A stretch of DNA of 64,000 nucleotides. It comes from CAZAMB01 sp964486335. GTDB taxonomy: Bacteria > Planctomycetota > Phycisphaerae > UBA1845. The DNA is taken from contig CAZAMB010000013.1 of assembly GCA_964486335.1 (NCBI GenBank), positions 91,907 through 155,906 of the forward strand, written 5' to 3'. This document shows positions 43,419 through 51,637 of the stretch, in pieces (within the stretch, counting starts at the first letter, position 1; every line of letters starts with the position of its first letter). The notes beneath the pieces were generated by a model, which was not told the origin of the DNA, did not search any database, and saw only the letters and a program-made list of their open reading frames with translations. The translations under genes were made by a program, and so were the position numbers.

Positions 43419-45032
43419 CTATCGATTCTCGATGCCTTCAGTAATCACTTCAAAGATCGTAATGGCCGGCTGCACCGATTCACTTTTGGCTACCGTCTCG
43501 GGGTAGACCCGTTTGAACTGTTCGGCGCGGGCACTCAACGCGCGAAACAGGGGGGCGTGGTCGCGTTCCACGAGGACGTAGCGGGCCTCGAACGCCGTCG
43601 CAATGTCTTCATAGCGAATCGTGCGGTCGCCCTTGTCCGTGAGGTCACCGGGCAACTTGGCGGGGAGCTCCGCACGCGTTATTCGGCGATAGCGCTCCCA
43701 GAGCGCCGGATAGCGCGTGCGCGTAAACTCCGGGTCGAGTCCGACGGCGTAGGTGTTATGGTGGTTGAAGTAGAAGCACGTGGGAAAAATATCCCAATCG
43801 TCCGTAAAGACCAATGAGCCCTGCTCGGAGTGCTCCTTCAGGTAGTCCATCGCGCCGCGAATGGCCAAAACGTCGCTGCTCGGTTTGATTTCGCTTCTGG
43901 TCAGCCGAAGATTGAGTATGCCGACAAGGCCGATGCTGACGACCAGTGCCGACGACGCCGAGCGGTGCCATCGCGACAGGAATCCCGACGAATATTCCTT
44001 GAGCATCGCCGCGGGCCGGCAGGACTCGGCGACCGCGAGAAAACATGCCGCGTTGAGCAGAGCGAACGGCGGCCAATATTCGACGAAGCGCCGTGCTTTC
44101 AGCGTTAAAACCAAGAACGCGGCATTCAACACCAAAAGCCCGATCTCCGTTCCGCGCGCCGGTTCACCGGCTCGAAGTCGGCGGATCAGGCACCATCCCC
44201 ATGCAACCGCCAAGGGAAAGGACTGTCCGAACAAATACCACGCATCGTAGGGTCTCCATTCGGTTCCCACGTCTTCGGCCGCGCCCAGGCCTGTTTCAAA
44301 AAGTTGGGTGTAGAGGAACTCCAAATTGGCCGGAAAGTAAGGACTGATAATCAACCCAAGCAAAACGCCCGCGGCCGCTGCGATGCACTGATGGAGAGGT
44401 GTTCGGGCGGCTTCGCGGGTCAGGAGGTGTCCCGCGAGCAGCGAAATCGGCACAAGCGGGAAGAGCACGCCGCCGCCGTACACGTGGGTAAATGCGAACG
44501 CCAGGATACCGACGGCCATCGTCCGACCGCGAATGGTCCACAGGGTCGCAAGCAGCAACATTGGAAGAGCGACCACGGGCGCGCGGAGATAGGCCATGCG
44601 AAGCCAGAAGTGCCACGGCGCGGCACACAATAGCAGGAGCCAAACCGTTCGACTCCGCAGACCCAGCTGCCGAAGCAGCGCATGAAAAACGATGAATGTA
44701 GCCGCCATGGCGACGGCCGAAGCCATCTTTCCACCGGGCACCGCGTCGCCGAGCCATCGCTGAGAAACCCATGCAAACGGAGAGAGAAGGATGTGAAACC
44801 CGTGGTGATGACTGACAAAGCGGTCGGAAAAGATGGTCCACCGAAGCCAGGGAAAGGATTTGACGAACCCGAGGTCTGGAAGGAGCGCTGCCATCCGAAG
44901 GTGATAATATCCGTCGTTGCCGGGCAAATCGGGAGTGCGGCTTTGCAGCGCGACCATGACGGCCAACCCAAGTAGTCCAGCAACCACGACTTCTCGCCGA
45001 ACATCCCAACGAGCGTCGCCGGACTTGGGCAT
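43419..45032 (-). CDS. Polytopic membrane protein, GT-C glycosyltransferase-like (STT3/AglB-like N-terminus)
   Basis: The 537-residue protein has about ten membrane segments followed by a C-terminal soluble part (about 390-537). Near the N-terminus D40-GYYHLR46, right after the first helix, resembles the D-x-YYHxR motif of STT3/AglB oligosaccharyltransferases, where the aspartate helps bind metal and lipid-linked sugar. VSHHHGFHILLSPF follows in the first external loop. A WWDYG-type motif is not seen, so a true oligosaccharyltransferase is doubtful; another GT-C mannosyl- or arabinosyltransferase-like enzyme fits better. Stand-alone gene between two lipid- or metal-unrelated neighbours. Confidence 0.6.
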   Translation of the reverse strand: MPKSGDARWDVRREVVVAGLLGLAVMVALQSRTPDLPGNDGYYHLRMAALLPDLGFVKSFPWLRWTIFSDRFVSHHHGFHILLSPFAWVSQRWLGDAVPGGKMASAVAMAATFIVFHALLRQLGLRSRTVWLLLLCAAPWHFWLRMAYLRAPVVALPMLLLATLWTIRGRTMAVGILAFAFTHVYGGGVLFPLVPISLLAGHLLTREAARTPLHQCIAAAAGVLLGLIISPYFPANLEFLYTQLFETGLGAAEDVGTEWRPYDAWYLFGQSFPLAVAWGWCLIRRLRAGEPARGTEIGLLVLNAAFLVLTLKARRFVEYWPPFALLNAACFLAVAESCRPAAMLKEYSSGFLSRWHRSASSALVVSIGLVGILNLRLTRSEIKPSSDVLAIRGAMDYLKEHSEQGSLVFTDDWDIFPTCFYFNHHNTYAVGLDPEFTRTRYPALWERYRRITRAELPAKLPGDLTDKGDRTIRYEDIATAFEARYVLVERDHAPLFRALSARAEQFKRVYPETVAKSESVQPAITIFEVITEGIENR

Positions 45033-45064
45033 GCGTGCGTCAGTGCCTCCAGGCAGGCGGCATG

Positions 45065-45520
45065 CTAACCGTTATCGTTCGTATTGGCGTTGGCGTTCGT
45101 GTTGGTATTCGTGTTGTCCGTCACGTTGTCGTTGGCGTCGTCATCCGGCGTCGCATTGTCGTTGGCATTGGAATTGGTGTTATCGTCCGGCGTGGCGTTG
45201 TCATTGGCGTTATCAGCCACGTTGTCATTGACATTGTCGTCGGCGTTGTCATTGGCATTCACGTTGTCGTCATCGCCGTCATCGGCATCGCCATTGTCGC
45301 TTACATTGTCTTCGCCATTGTTGTCGTTGGCGGTATCGTCATCCGTTTGATTGTCGTTCGTATTGATTTGATTGTCATTGGCGTTCGTGTTGCCTCCGTC
45401 CAAGCTGCCGGGTTCAATTCCCAGGTCCGCAAAGAGCTGGGAAAAGGACGCCGGGTCACACGCAATCAACGACGCAAGCACCACGACTCCGACGACTGCA
45501 ACCAGAAGTTTTCGAACCAT
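45065..45520 (-). CDS. Lipoprotein with Asp/Asn low-complexity repeat domain
   Basis: The 151-residue protein has a clear signal peptide and lipobox (VLASLIAC, C21), a short spacer (DPASFSQLFADLGIEPGSLD) and then about 110 residues built almost only of Asn, Asp, Thr and Ala in NDN/DDN/NAN-type units. The coding DNA is a degenerate tandem repeat (units such as AACGCCAATGACAAC). GGGGAGGG precedes the ATG. Such Asp/Asn tracts could bind calcium or act as a flexible surface spacer. A 263-codon frame on the opposite strand is a shadow of the repeat. Confidence 0.8.
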   Translation of the reverse strand: MVRKLLVAVVGVVVLASLIACDPASFSQLFADLGIEPGSLDGGNTNANDNQINTNDNQTDDDTANDNNGEDNVSDNGDADDGDDDNVNANDNADDNVNDNVADNANDNATPDDNTNSNANDNATPDDDANDNVTDNTNTNTNANANTNDNG

Positions 45521-45671
45521 GACACCCTCCCCATTTCGCCCAACAAGGACCCCTTCAGGCTCGTCCCCGCCAGCCCCAACGACTCAGATGATTCCAGTGG
45601 GCCAATGAACAGGCTTCGACGATCTGCTTTACTCTACCGTCATGGCAGGGCAGTGCAAGTTCGACGCGCGA

Positions 45672-46316
45672 TCAGTGGCTTGGGGAGCGGTTCAAGCCGT
45701 CACCCGCGCGCCCGAAGTCGATTCGATAGCGATCCCACGCGTCGGCGATCATCCGATGTCCGCCTTCCGCCGCTGCGCCGTTCCATTGCCGGATTTGTCG
45801 GACAAGCGAAAGGATCAGCGAGCTGATATCCAATCGGGAGAACCTTTCAGGAAGCATGACATCCTCGAGGCAGATCGGGTCAACCGCGCCGTCCATCGTC
45901 GGTCGCACCGCCCGGCGCACATTGACGCCCACGCCGGTGATCAAGGCTATCATCGATCCGCCTTCCATCTTCGCTTCGGTGAGGATGCCACCCAGTTTTC
46001 GTCCCAGAACATACAGGTCGTTAACCGGCTTGAGGCCAACCTCGACCTCGGTTTCCTCGCGAATGGCTTCGACGCAAGCAACGCCGGCGGCGCGGGTGTA
46101 TCGCTGAACATCGCCATCCCGGCTGACCGGACGATCGACAACGCTCAAGTAGACTCCGGCGTCGCGCGGAGACGACCAGGTCCGACCGCGCGTACCCTTC
46201 CCCGCGGTTTGCTCGCGGGCGACGACATAGGCGATGCTGGAAATTCTTCCTTCGCGCAAGAGTCGCGTGGCGGCGTCATTCGTCGAATCGACTCTGTCAA
46301 GATAGAACGCCTGCAT
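45672..46316 (-). CDS. birA: Biotin--[acetyl-CoA-carboxylase] ligase
   Basis: The 214-residue enzyme attaches biotin to carrier domains via biotinyl-AMP. Motifs are the DSTNDAA start, the biotin/AMP loop AREQTAGKGTRGRTW, LKPVNDLYV (equivalent to KWPND), and KLGGILTE. It lacks the N-terminal DNA-binding domain of E. coli BirA, so it is a class I, non-regulatory ligase. It lies 47 bp after the HMG-CoA lyase gene on the same strand, next to the biotin-carrier gene at 47268 that it presumably modifies. Confidence 0.92.
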   Translation of the reverse strand: MQAFYLDRVDSTNDAATRLLREGRISSIAYVVAREQTAGKGTRGRTWSSPRDAGVYLSVVDRPVSRDGDVQRYTRAAGVACVEAIREETEVEVGLKPVNDLYVLGRKLGGILTEAKMEGGSMIALITGVGVNVRRAVRPTMDGAVDPICLEDVMLPERFSRLDISSLILSLVRQIRQWNGAAAEGGHRMIADAWDRYRIDFGRAGDGLNRSPSH

Positions 46317-46363
46317 CGACGCTGATTCCTGTGATGGGCGAGGAAAGGCTCAAAATAGTCGCA

Positions 46364-47284
46364 TTAATCGGCACTCCCAGGCGCTTTCGCATGGCGCACG
46401 CGTCGCGCCTGTGCACTGGGTAGCGTTCGACCGAGGATCGCCCCGACGCCGCGTGCGGCCGCCAAGACGCCGGCAGAGTCTACGCCGGTCCGAATCTTCA
46501 TTCCGTCGAGCATGTACACCAAGTCTTCGGTTGCGAGGTTTCCCGCCGCGCCAGGCGCGAACGGGCAGCCGCCCAGCCCCCCGGCCGACGAATCGAACGT
46601 CGCGATTCCGAGCTGAAGTCCGGCCAGGACGTTTGCAAGCGCCGTGCCGCAAGTGTCGTGAAAATGAAGGGCGATTCGATCGCGCGGCACAACACGAAGC
46701 ACTTGTCCGACGGTGCTTTCGACATCGGTCGGAACCGCGGCGCCAATCGTATCGCTGATGGCCACCTCGTCGACGCCCAGATCGAGCAATCGCTGCGACA
46801 CTTCGGCGACTTTCTCGGGATCAATGCGTCCCTCGAACGGACAGGTAAACGACGTGGAGACATAGCCTCGCGCTGAGATCCCCGCGTCCGTCGCCTTGCG
46901 GAGCACGGGACGAAACACCGTGAGCGACTCTTCGATGGTCATGCCAATGTTCTTCTTCGTGAAAGAATCGGAGGCGGCCGTGAACACGGCGATTCGGCGA
47001 ACGCCGGACTGTATGGCTCGATCGAGTCCACGTTCATTGGGAACCAGGGCCGAATAAGTCACGCCGTCGTCGTCAGGAAGTCCTTTGATCACTTCCGGCG
47101 CGTCGGCGAGTTGCGGAACGGCCTTGGGATTGACGAATGACGCGACTTCAATGCGTTGCAGACCTGCAGCCGCCAGCGCACGAATGAACGTGACCTTGGC
47201 GGTCGTTGGAATCGGTGTTGACTCATTCTGAAGGCCGTCACGCGGTCCGACCTCGACGATCTTGATTTCACTTGGAAGCGTCAT
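46364..47284 (-). CDS. mvaB: Hydroxymethylglutaryl-CoA lyase
   Basis: The 306-residue enzyme splits HMG-CoA into acetyl-CoA and acetoacetate, the last step of leucine breakdown. EVGPRDGLQNE carries catalytic Arg and Asp, HFHDTCGTALAN a metal-binding segment, and GGLGGCPFAPGAAGN the signature loop with the active-site cysteine. Its ATG lies 17 bases inside the end of the biotin-carrier gene, so translation is coupled. Together with biotin carboxylase and carrier this indicates leucine or related acyl-CoA catabolism. Confidence 0.94.
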   Translation of the reverse strand: MTLPSEIKIVEVGPRDGLQNESTPIPTTAKVTFIRALAAAGLQRIEVASFVNPKAVPQLADAPEVIKGLPDDDGVTYSALVPNERGLDRAIQSGVRRIAVFTAASDSFTKKNIGMTIEESLTVFRPVLRKATDAGISARGYVSTSFTCPFEGRIDPEKVAEVSQRLLDLGVDEVAISDTIGAAVPTDVESTVGQVLRVVPRDRIALHFHDTCGTALANVLAGLQLGIATFDSSAGGLGGCPFAPGAAGNLATEDLVYMLDGMKIRTGVDSAGVLAAARGVGAILGRTLPSAQARRVRHAKAPGSAD

Positions 47285-47795
47285 CGGGTTCGGCGGGCTC
47301 CAGCTTGGCCAGCACTTTGCCCATGGCGGTCAATTCGCCAACCCCGCAAAGCAAATCCTTGATGCGACCCGCGTGAGGCGAGGACAGGGTCATTTCCATC
47401 TTCATCGATTCCATGATGATCAGCGGCTGGTGGGCTTCGAATCGGTCACCGGGCTTCACCAATATCTTGAGAATCGTTCCGGGCATCGGGGCGACGATAT
47501 CGCCGGACGCCGGTCCGCGCGCCGCGCCGGAACGCCGCCGCGCGGGATCGACCAGTTCTAATGTATGCGTTCGTCCGCCCATCCAGATTTCAACGACATC
47601 TCCCTTCAGAACGGAATGAAACGGATACACACGACCGTGAACTCGCAAGACATATCCACCGTCGCCCGTTGGCCCGTAGTCAATGCTCGCCGACTCCGCG
47701 CCGATTCGACAGTGGACGCCGCCGCCGTTGTTTTGCTCAACTTCAACGCAAATCGGTTTGTCAACGCCGGGCGGACGCAGGAAAATCTTGCGCAT
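47268..47795 (-). CDS. Biotin carboxyl carrier protein of an acyl-CoA carboxylase
   Basis: The 175-residue protein has an N-terminal beta-rich region (about 1-85) and a C-terminal biotinyl domain. Biotin is expected on K132 in IIMESMKMEM, the E-S/A-M-K-M motif. VAPMPGTILKI opens the domain. Its ATG follows the biotin carboxylase stop with no gap (TAAATG). In methylcrotonyl- or propionyl-CoA carboxylases the carrier is usually fused to the carboxylase; here the two are separate, coupled genes. Confidence 0.92.
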   Translation of the reverse strand: MRKIFLRPPGVDKPICVEVEQNNGGGVHCRIGAESASIDYGPTGDGGYVLRVHGRVYPFHSVLKGDVVEIWMGGRTHTLELVDPARRRSGAARGPASGDIVAPMPGTILKILVKPGDRFEAHQPLIIMESMKMEMTLSSPHAGRIKDLLCGVGELTAMGKVLAKLEPAEPDDASK

Positions 47796-49298
47796 TTACG
47801 CACTCCTCCATGCGCCGGCCTCGCGCCATGGCGCGTCTATCCGAGTCGTGCCGCTCCGGCCCTTGTGATCGTCGGTTCGCCGACCGCCGGCTTCGACGAC
47901 GGAAAGTGCCGCCGCCATCAAAAGCTCGAGCGGCATTGTCGACAACTCCTTCGGCCCGACGCGATGTTCCTGAAGAAACTGAGTATGGAGGCGTCCCGCG
48001 CGAAAATCGACATGATCGATCAGGGCCCGGAGAAACGCGATGTTCGTAGTGACGCCCATTACGACGAATCGATCCAGGGACCAGCGGAGCTTTGCCAGTG
48101 ATTCGTCCCGCGATCGACCTCGAACCACCAGTTTCGCGAGCATGGGATCGTAGAAGACGCTGACTTCCGAGCCGCGCTCGACGCCCGAATCGACCCGAAT
48201 GCCGGGACCGACGGGCGGGATATAGGCGTCGAGCGTGCCCGTCGATGGAAGAAAGTCTCGCGCGGCGTCCTCGGCATAGATTCGCGCCTCGATCGCGTGA
48301 CCATCCTGACGAAGTTCACTTTGGGTGAACGGCAGTTTCTCTCCGGCCGCAACGAGGATTTGCGCGCGAACCAGATCGTGCCCGGTGGTCATTTCCGTGA
48401 CGGGGTGCTCGACCTGCAACCGCGTGTTGATTTCCAGAAAATAGAACCCGCCTGACGAATCGACGAGGAACTCGACGGTTCCGGCGTTGAAATACCCGAC
48501 CGCCTTGGCAGCCCTAACCGCCGCTTCGCCCATCCGCGAACGCAAGTCAGGCGTGAGCGCCGGCGACGGCGTCTCCTCCACGATCTTCTGGTGCCGACGC
48601 TGAATGGAGCATTCCCGTTCGAAGAGGTGCACGACGTTACCGTGGTGATCTCCGAAAATCTGAAACTCGACGTGCCGTGATCGCTCGATGTACTTCTCAA
48701 GGAATACGCGCGAGTCGCCGAACGCCGCGCCGGCCTCCCTTTGCGCCGCCTCGAGTGACGCCTGCAAGTCACGCTCGTTGGCGACCAGCCGCATTCCTTT
48801 TCCGCCACCGCCCGCCGCCGCCTTCACCAGCAAAGGGTAGCCGATCTTGCTCGCCTGCACCCGAATCTCCGAAAACGCTTCACCCCCTTTGCCCGACCAA
48901 CCCGGAACAACCGGTACGCCGGCGGCGGCCAGGGTCGTCTTGGCGATCACTTTGTCGCCGGTGGAACGGATGACTTGCGGCGACGGGCCGATGAAGACGA
49001 TGCCGGCTTGAGCGCAGGCTTCCGCGAACCCGGCGTTTTCTGAAAGGAATCCGTAGCCCGGGTGAATGGCGTCGATGCGGTGCTGCTGAGCAATTTCAAT
49101 GATCGTCTGGCCGCGCAGGTAAGTCTCGACGGCGGTCTGGCCTTCGAGCGAATAGGCTTCATCGGCAGAGGCGACGTGCAGAGACGCGCGATCCGGGTCG
49201 GAATGAACGGCCACGGCGGTCATGCCCATTTCCTGAACCGTCCGTGCGACGCGAACGGCGATTTCACCACGATTGGCGATGAGAATGCGCTTGAACAT
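47796..49298 (-). CDS. Acyl-CoA carboxylase biotin carboxylase subunit
   Basis: The 500-residue ATP-grasp enzyme carboxylates carrier-bound biotin. It starts MFKRILIANRGEIAVR, typical of AccC, MccA and PccA. The glycine-rich ATP loop is GGGGKGMRLV, ERECSIQRRHQKIVEE and FYFLEINTRLQVEHPVTE carry metal and substrate residues, and GHAIEARIYAED follows. With HMG-CoA lyase in the same operon the likely substrate route is methylcrotonyl-CoA, but the carboxyltransferase subunit that would prove this is not in the window. Confidence 0.94.
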   Translation of the reverse strand: MFKRILIANRGEIAVRVARTVQEMGMTAVAVHSDPDRASLHVASADEAYSLEGQTAVETYLRGQTIIEIAQQHRIDAIHPGYGFLSENAGFAEACAQAGIVFIGPSPQVIRSTGDKVIAKTTLAAAGVPVVPGWSGKGGEAFSEIRVQASKIGYPLLVKAAAGGGGKGMRLVANERDLQASLEAAQREAGAAFGDSRVFLEKYIERSRHVEFQIFGDHHGNVVHLFERECSIQRRHQKIVEETPSPALTPDLRSRMGEAAVRAAKAVGYFNAGTVEFLVDSSGGFYFLEINTRLQVEHPVTEMTTGHDLVRAQILVAAGEKLPFTQSELRQDGHAIEARIYAEDAARDFLPSTGTLDAYIPPVGPGIRVDSGVERGSEVSVFYDPMLAKLVVRGRSRDESLAKLRWSLDRFVVMGVTTNIAFLRALIDHVDFRAGRLHTQFLQEHRVGPKELSTMPLELLMAAALSVVEAGGRRTDDHKGRSGTTRIDAPWREAGAWRSA

Positions 49299-49514
49299 TG
49301 ACCGTGAGGATAGTCCGGGTGATTTGGCGTGTCACGCCGCCCGCTTTCGCGTGGTCCGAGTCGTGGCTGGCTTGACCGGACAATGCCGACGGGGATACTA
49401 GGGGTGGACAGTGCCGGTGGACGAGCGCATGCCGGGGCGGCGGTCTTGGGCGATTGCAGTCCGTCGCTTTTTCCCGGAAGAATGTAAGTTGATTTGCTGA
49501 ACGGAGGCTGAGTC

Positions 49515-50333
49515 TTGGGCAGCCATTTACGATGGAAGAACTTGGCGCGGCGGTTGGGCGCGGCCGCGTGCTGTGCGGCGGCGTTGGTGACGGCGAGTTG
49601 TTCGGCCTTCAACCCGGCATTTCTGAATCTGGTCGCACCGGGCGCAGGTGAGGCGTTCATCACTTTGCCGAATTCGCCAGGGTATGTCGTGCTCTCGCTG
49701 GTGAACAAGGCGGCGGTGGACGAGCAACTCGTCAGCTTCTTGCGTCCCGATGCCACGGTTGAAGAGATCCGACCTCGAATGCGCATGCGAGTTCGGGTGA
49801 CGTACAGCGACGGCACGTTTCAGACGCTGGAGCTTATCGACGGGAGCAAGACTTTTGTTGAGGCTGGCTTCGACGCTCAGTCCGCGCCGGACCTCAATCA
49901 AAACGACCTGACGAATGTCGTGGCTCGGTGCGACGTGGCATCCATCGCGCTCGAGCCGGGTTCCACCATTGAAGTATTCATTCCGGCCACGTTGGTCGGC
50001 TATCAGCTTGTCCAGGTGAATGTCGGTACGGGCGGCGCCGTGGACAATGAGTTTCAAGTGCGCGAGCGTACACCTCCGCAGTTTCGGGCGCTCCAGGTCG
50101 ATGATGTCGACGCGGACGGAAATATCATACTGCGACGCAACATCGGCGTACGCGACGTTCTGAGTCCGACCAACAATATTGTCTGCGGTTCGGTCGTGGC
50201 GATCATCGTGGATGGGTCGCTGGCACTTCCATTTGATATTCCGGAGGAGACCAATCCGAGCCTTGACATTGACGACGAGGAGGCCGTCGCCGGAATCGGC
50301 GGGCGCTTCGAGTTTCGAGTCAGCGTACAATGA
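49515..50333 (+). CDS. Predicted lipoprotein, NPAF family member A
   Basis: The 272-residue protein has a signal region with C29 in ALVTASCSAFNPAFLNLV. TTG at 49515 is supported by GGAGG seven bases upstream. After the cysteine the motif FNPAF(L/V)N is shared with the next gene. The rest is beta-rich without cysteines in pairs (LPNSPGYVVLSLVNKAAVDE, and FQVRERTPPQFRALQVDDVD). A shared fold is likely, possibly for envelope assembly. I do not recognise a family. It begins a co-directional set of three exported proteins and a VWA protein. Confidence 0.65.
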   Translation: MGSHLRWKNLARRLGAAACCAAALVTASCSAFNPAFLNLVAPGAGEAFITLPNSPGYVVLSLVNKAAVDEQLVSFLRPDATVEEIRPRMRMRVRVTYSDGTFQTLELIDGSKTFVEAGFDAQSAPDLNQNDLTNVVARCDVASIALEPGSTIEVFIPATLVGYQLVQVNVGTGGAVDNEFQVRERTPPQFRALQVDDVDADGNIILRRNIGVRDVLSPTNNIVCGSVVAIIVDGSLALPFDIPEETNPSLDIDDEEAVAGIGGRFEFRVSVQ

Positions 50334-50395
50334 AAGCATGATCCCTTTCGGGCTCGATTCCCGGATTGGCAAGAAACGTGAGAGAGGAAAACCCG

Positions 50396-51085
50396 GTGGT
50401 CAATCGACGAACATCCAGATCGGCGCGGCTTGGTGGAATCTGTTTGTCGGCGCTGGTCGTCGCCGGATGCGGCAGCGGTGTCTTCAATCCCGCGTTTGTC
50501 AACACGGTAACCGGAGGCGTCGTTCCGCTGACGCCCGGCCCCGGCGCTGATTATGTGCTTGTTCGCGTATTGAATTCGACCTCCCAGGTGCTCGAGTTCA
50601 TCGTCACTATTGAACGCGATGTTTTTGTTCTCGATTCGAACGGCAATCCGCAAGTGGATGAGGATGGAATATTCATCACTCGCACGGAGCGCGAAACGGT
50701 GAGATTAAGTACAGGCGCGACGGGCAACTCAACAGAATTGGGCGTCTTGTTCTCTTGCGCGATTTCACCGATCACGCGCATCGGTCTTGGCGAGAATCTG
50801 CTGCCCACCGACGCCGCGGTATTCGTCGGCGGACAGGGTGCGGGCGGGGCGGAGGGTTTTGGCGTGCCTGCCGACGAACTGAATCCGCTGGAGTTGTTCG
50901 CCGGTAATTTCAATTGTGGAGATACGGTGACCTACCAGGCGTTCGTTCAGACGGGAAAGGCCGGCGGCGTGGGTCTTCAGGTGTTCCTCTTGCCGGGGTT
51001 CGAGCAGCCGGACGTGTTTTCCGGCCCGAATACCTTTGTGAATTATCAGCGGTTTCTTGAGTCGCAGATTCAAGAGGACGAATAG
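50396..51085 (+). CDS. Predicted lipoprotein, NPAF family member B
   Basis: The 229-residue protein has a good lipobox (ALVVAGC, C25) followed by GSGVFNPAFVNTV, echoing SAFNPAFLNLV of the preceding gene. ADYVLVRVLNSTSQVLEFIV parallels PGYVVLSLVNKAAVDEQLVS in that gene, so the two are distant paralogs. GTG at 50396 is chosen, with GAGAGG eight bases upstream; an upstream TTG at 50366 would lengthen the basic N-terminus. Function unknown. Located 62 bp after member A. Confidence 0.65.
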   Translation: MVNRRTSRSARLGGICLSALVVAGCGSGVFNPAFVNTVTGGVVPLTPGPGADYVLVRVLNSTSQVLEFIVTIERDVFVLDSNGNPQVDEDGIFITRTERETVRLSTGATGNSTELGVLFSCAISPITRIGLGENLLPTDAAVFVGGQGAGGAEGFGVPADELNPLELFAGNFNCGDTVTYQAFVQTGKAGGVGLQVFLLPGFEQPDVFSGPNTFVNYQRFLESQIQEDE

Positions 51086-51167
51086 GCGGACCTTCGGCGG
51101 CAATGGTCCGTCCAAAGATCGCGATACTGTTTCCAACAGAAGTTTTTTATCCCTGCGAGAGTCGACG

Positions 51168-51383
51168 ATGAATCGGAAGCAAACAGCATCTCGCCGTGCC
51201 GCGTTCGCTATCGCGGCCATGCTTTGCGGCGGGTCGACATTTACGAGTTGCGACACACGAGTTCGTACGTCCGTCGTCGCGGGTATGAAAGATTTTGTTT
51301 TCGGCTTGCTTGACCCGCAATTCGTCTTCGCGGCGCTACTCGATTCGCCCGCCGAAGAAAACAATAATGTTCTGTTTCCCTGA
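51168..51383 (+). CDS. Very small exported protein
   Basis: The 71-residue product has a basic N-terminus, a hydrophobic stretch (AAFAIAAMLCGGSTF) and C28 in FTSC, possibly a weak lipobox. The short mature part contains FGLLDPQFVFAALLD, faintly like the NPAF region of the two preceding proteins. ATG 51168 has GAGAG upstream. It follows them on the same strand, which supports it as a real gene. Not recognised further. Confidence 0.5.
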   Translation: MNRKQTASRRAAFAIAAMLCGGSTFTSCDTRVRTSVVAGMKDFVFGLLDPQFVFAALLDSPAEENNNVLFP

Positions 51384-51637
51384 TTCGCTCCGTTTCCCCT
51401 CACTTACGTTCCTTTCGCCTCAATTCAACTTGTTTCGCCTGAAGGACCAAGGACCGGTCTTCGCCGCCCCATAACGATTGATACCATGTCGACACGTTCA
51501 GTTTTCGGTCGTCATTGACAATTCTCCGGCTCCGTGACGATTCCGTGACGGGAACACAACCTGCGGTCGTGTGTCCAATGGAACGGAGTCGGGACGGCGG
51601 GTTCCGACATCGCAGCCATTCTCTCGGGAGTTTCAAC

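Noticed and set aside
45065..45400. Tandem repeat that could suggest a CRISPR array
   Set aside because: Repeats are degenerate codon-level units within one gene, without constant spacers.
45035..45826. 263-codon plus-strand frame rich in Val/Ile
   Set aside because: Reverse reading of the Asp/Asn repeats of the lipoprotein, which has a signal peptide and ribosome site.
49527..50372. 281-codon minus-strand frame
   Set aside because: Opposite of the NPAF lipoprotein gene, which has GGAGG and an export signal; this frame has a shadow composition.
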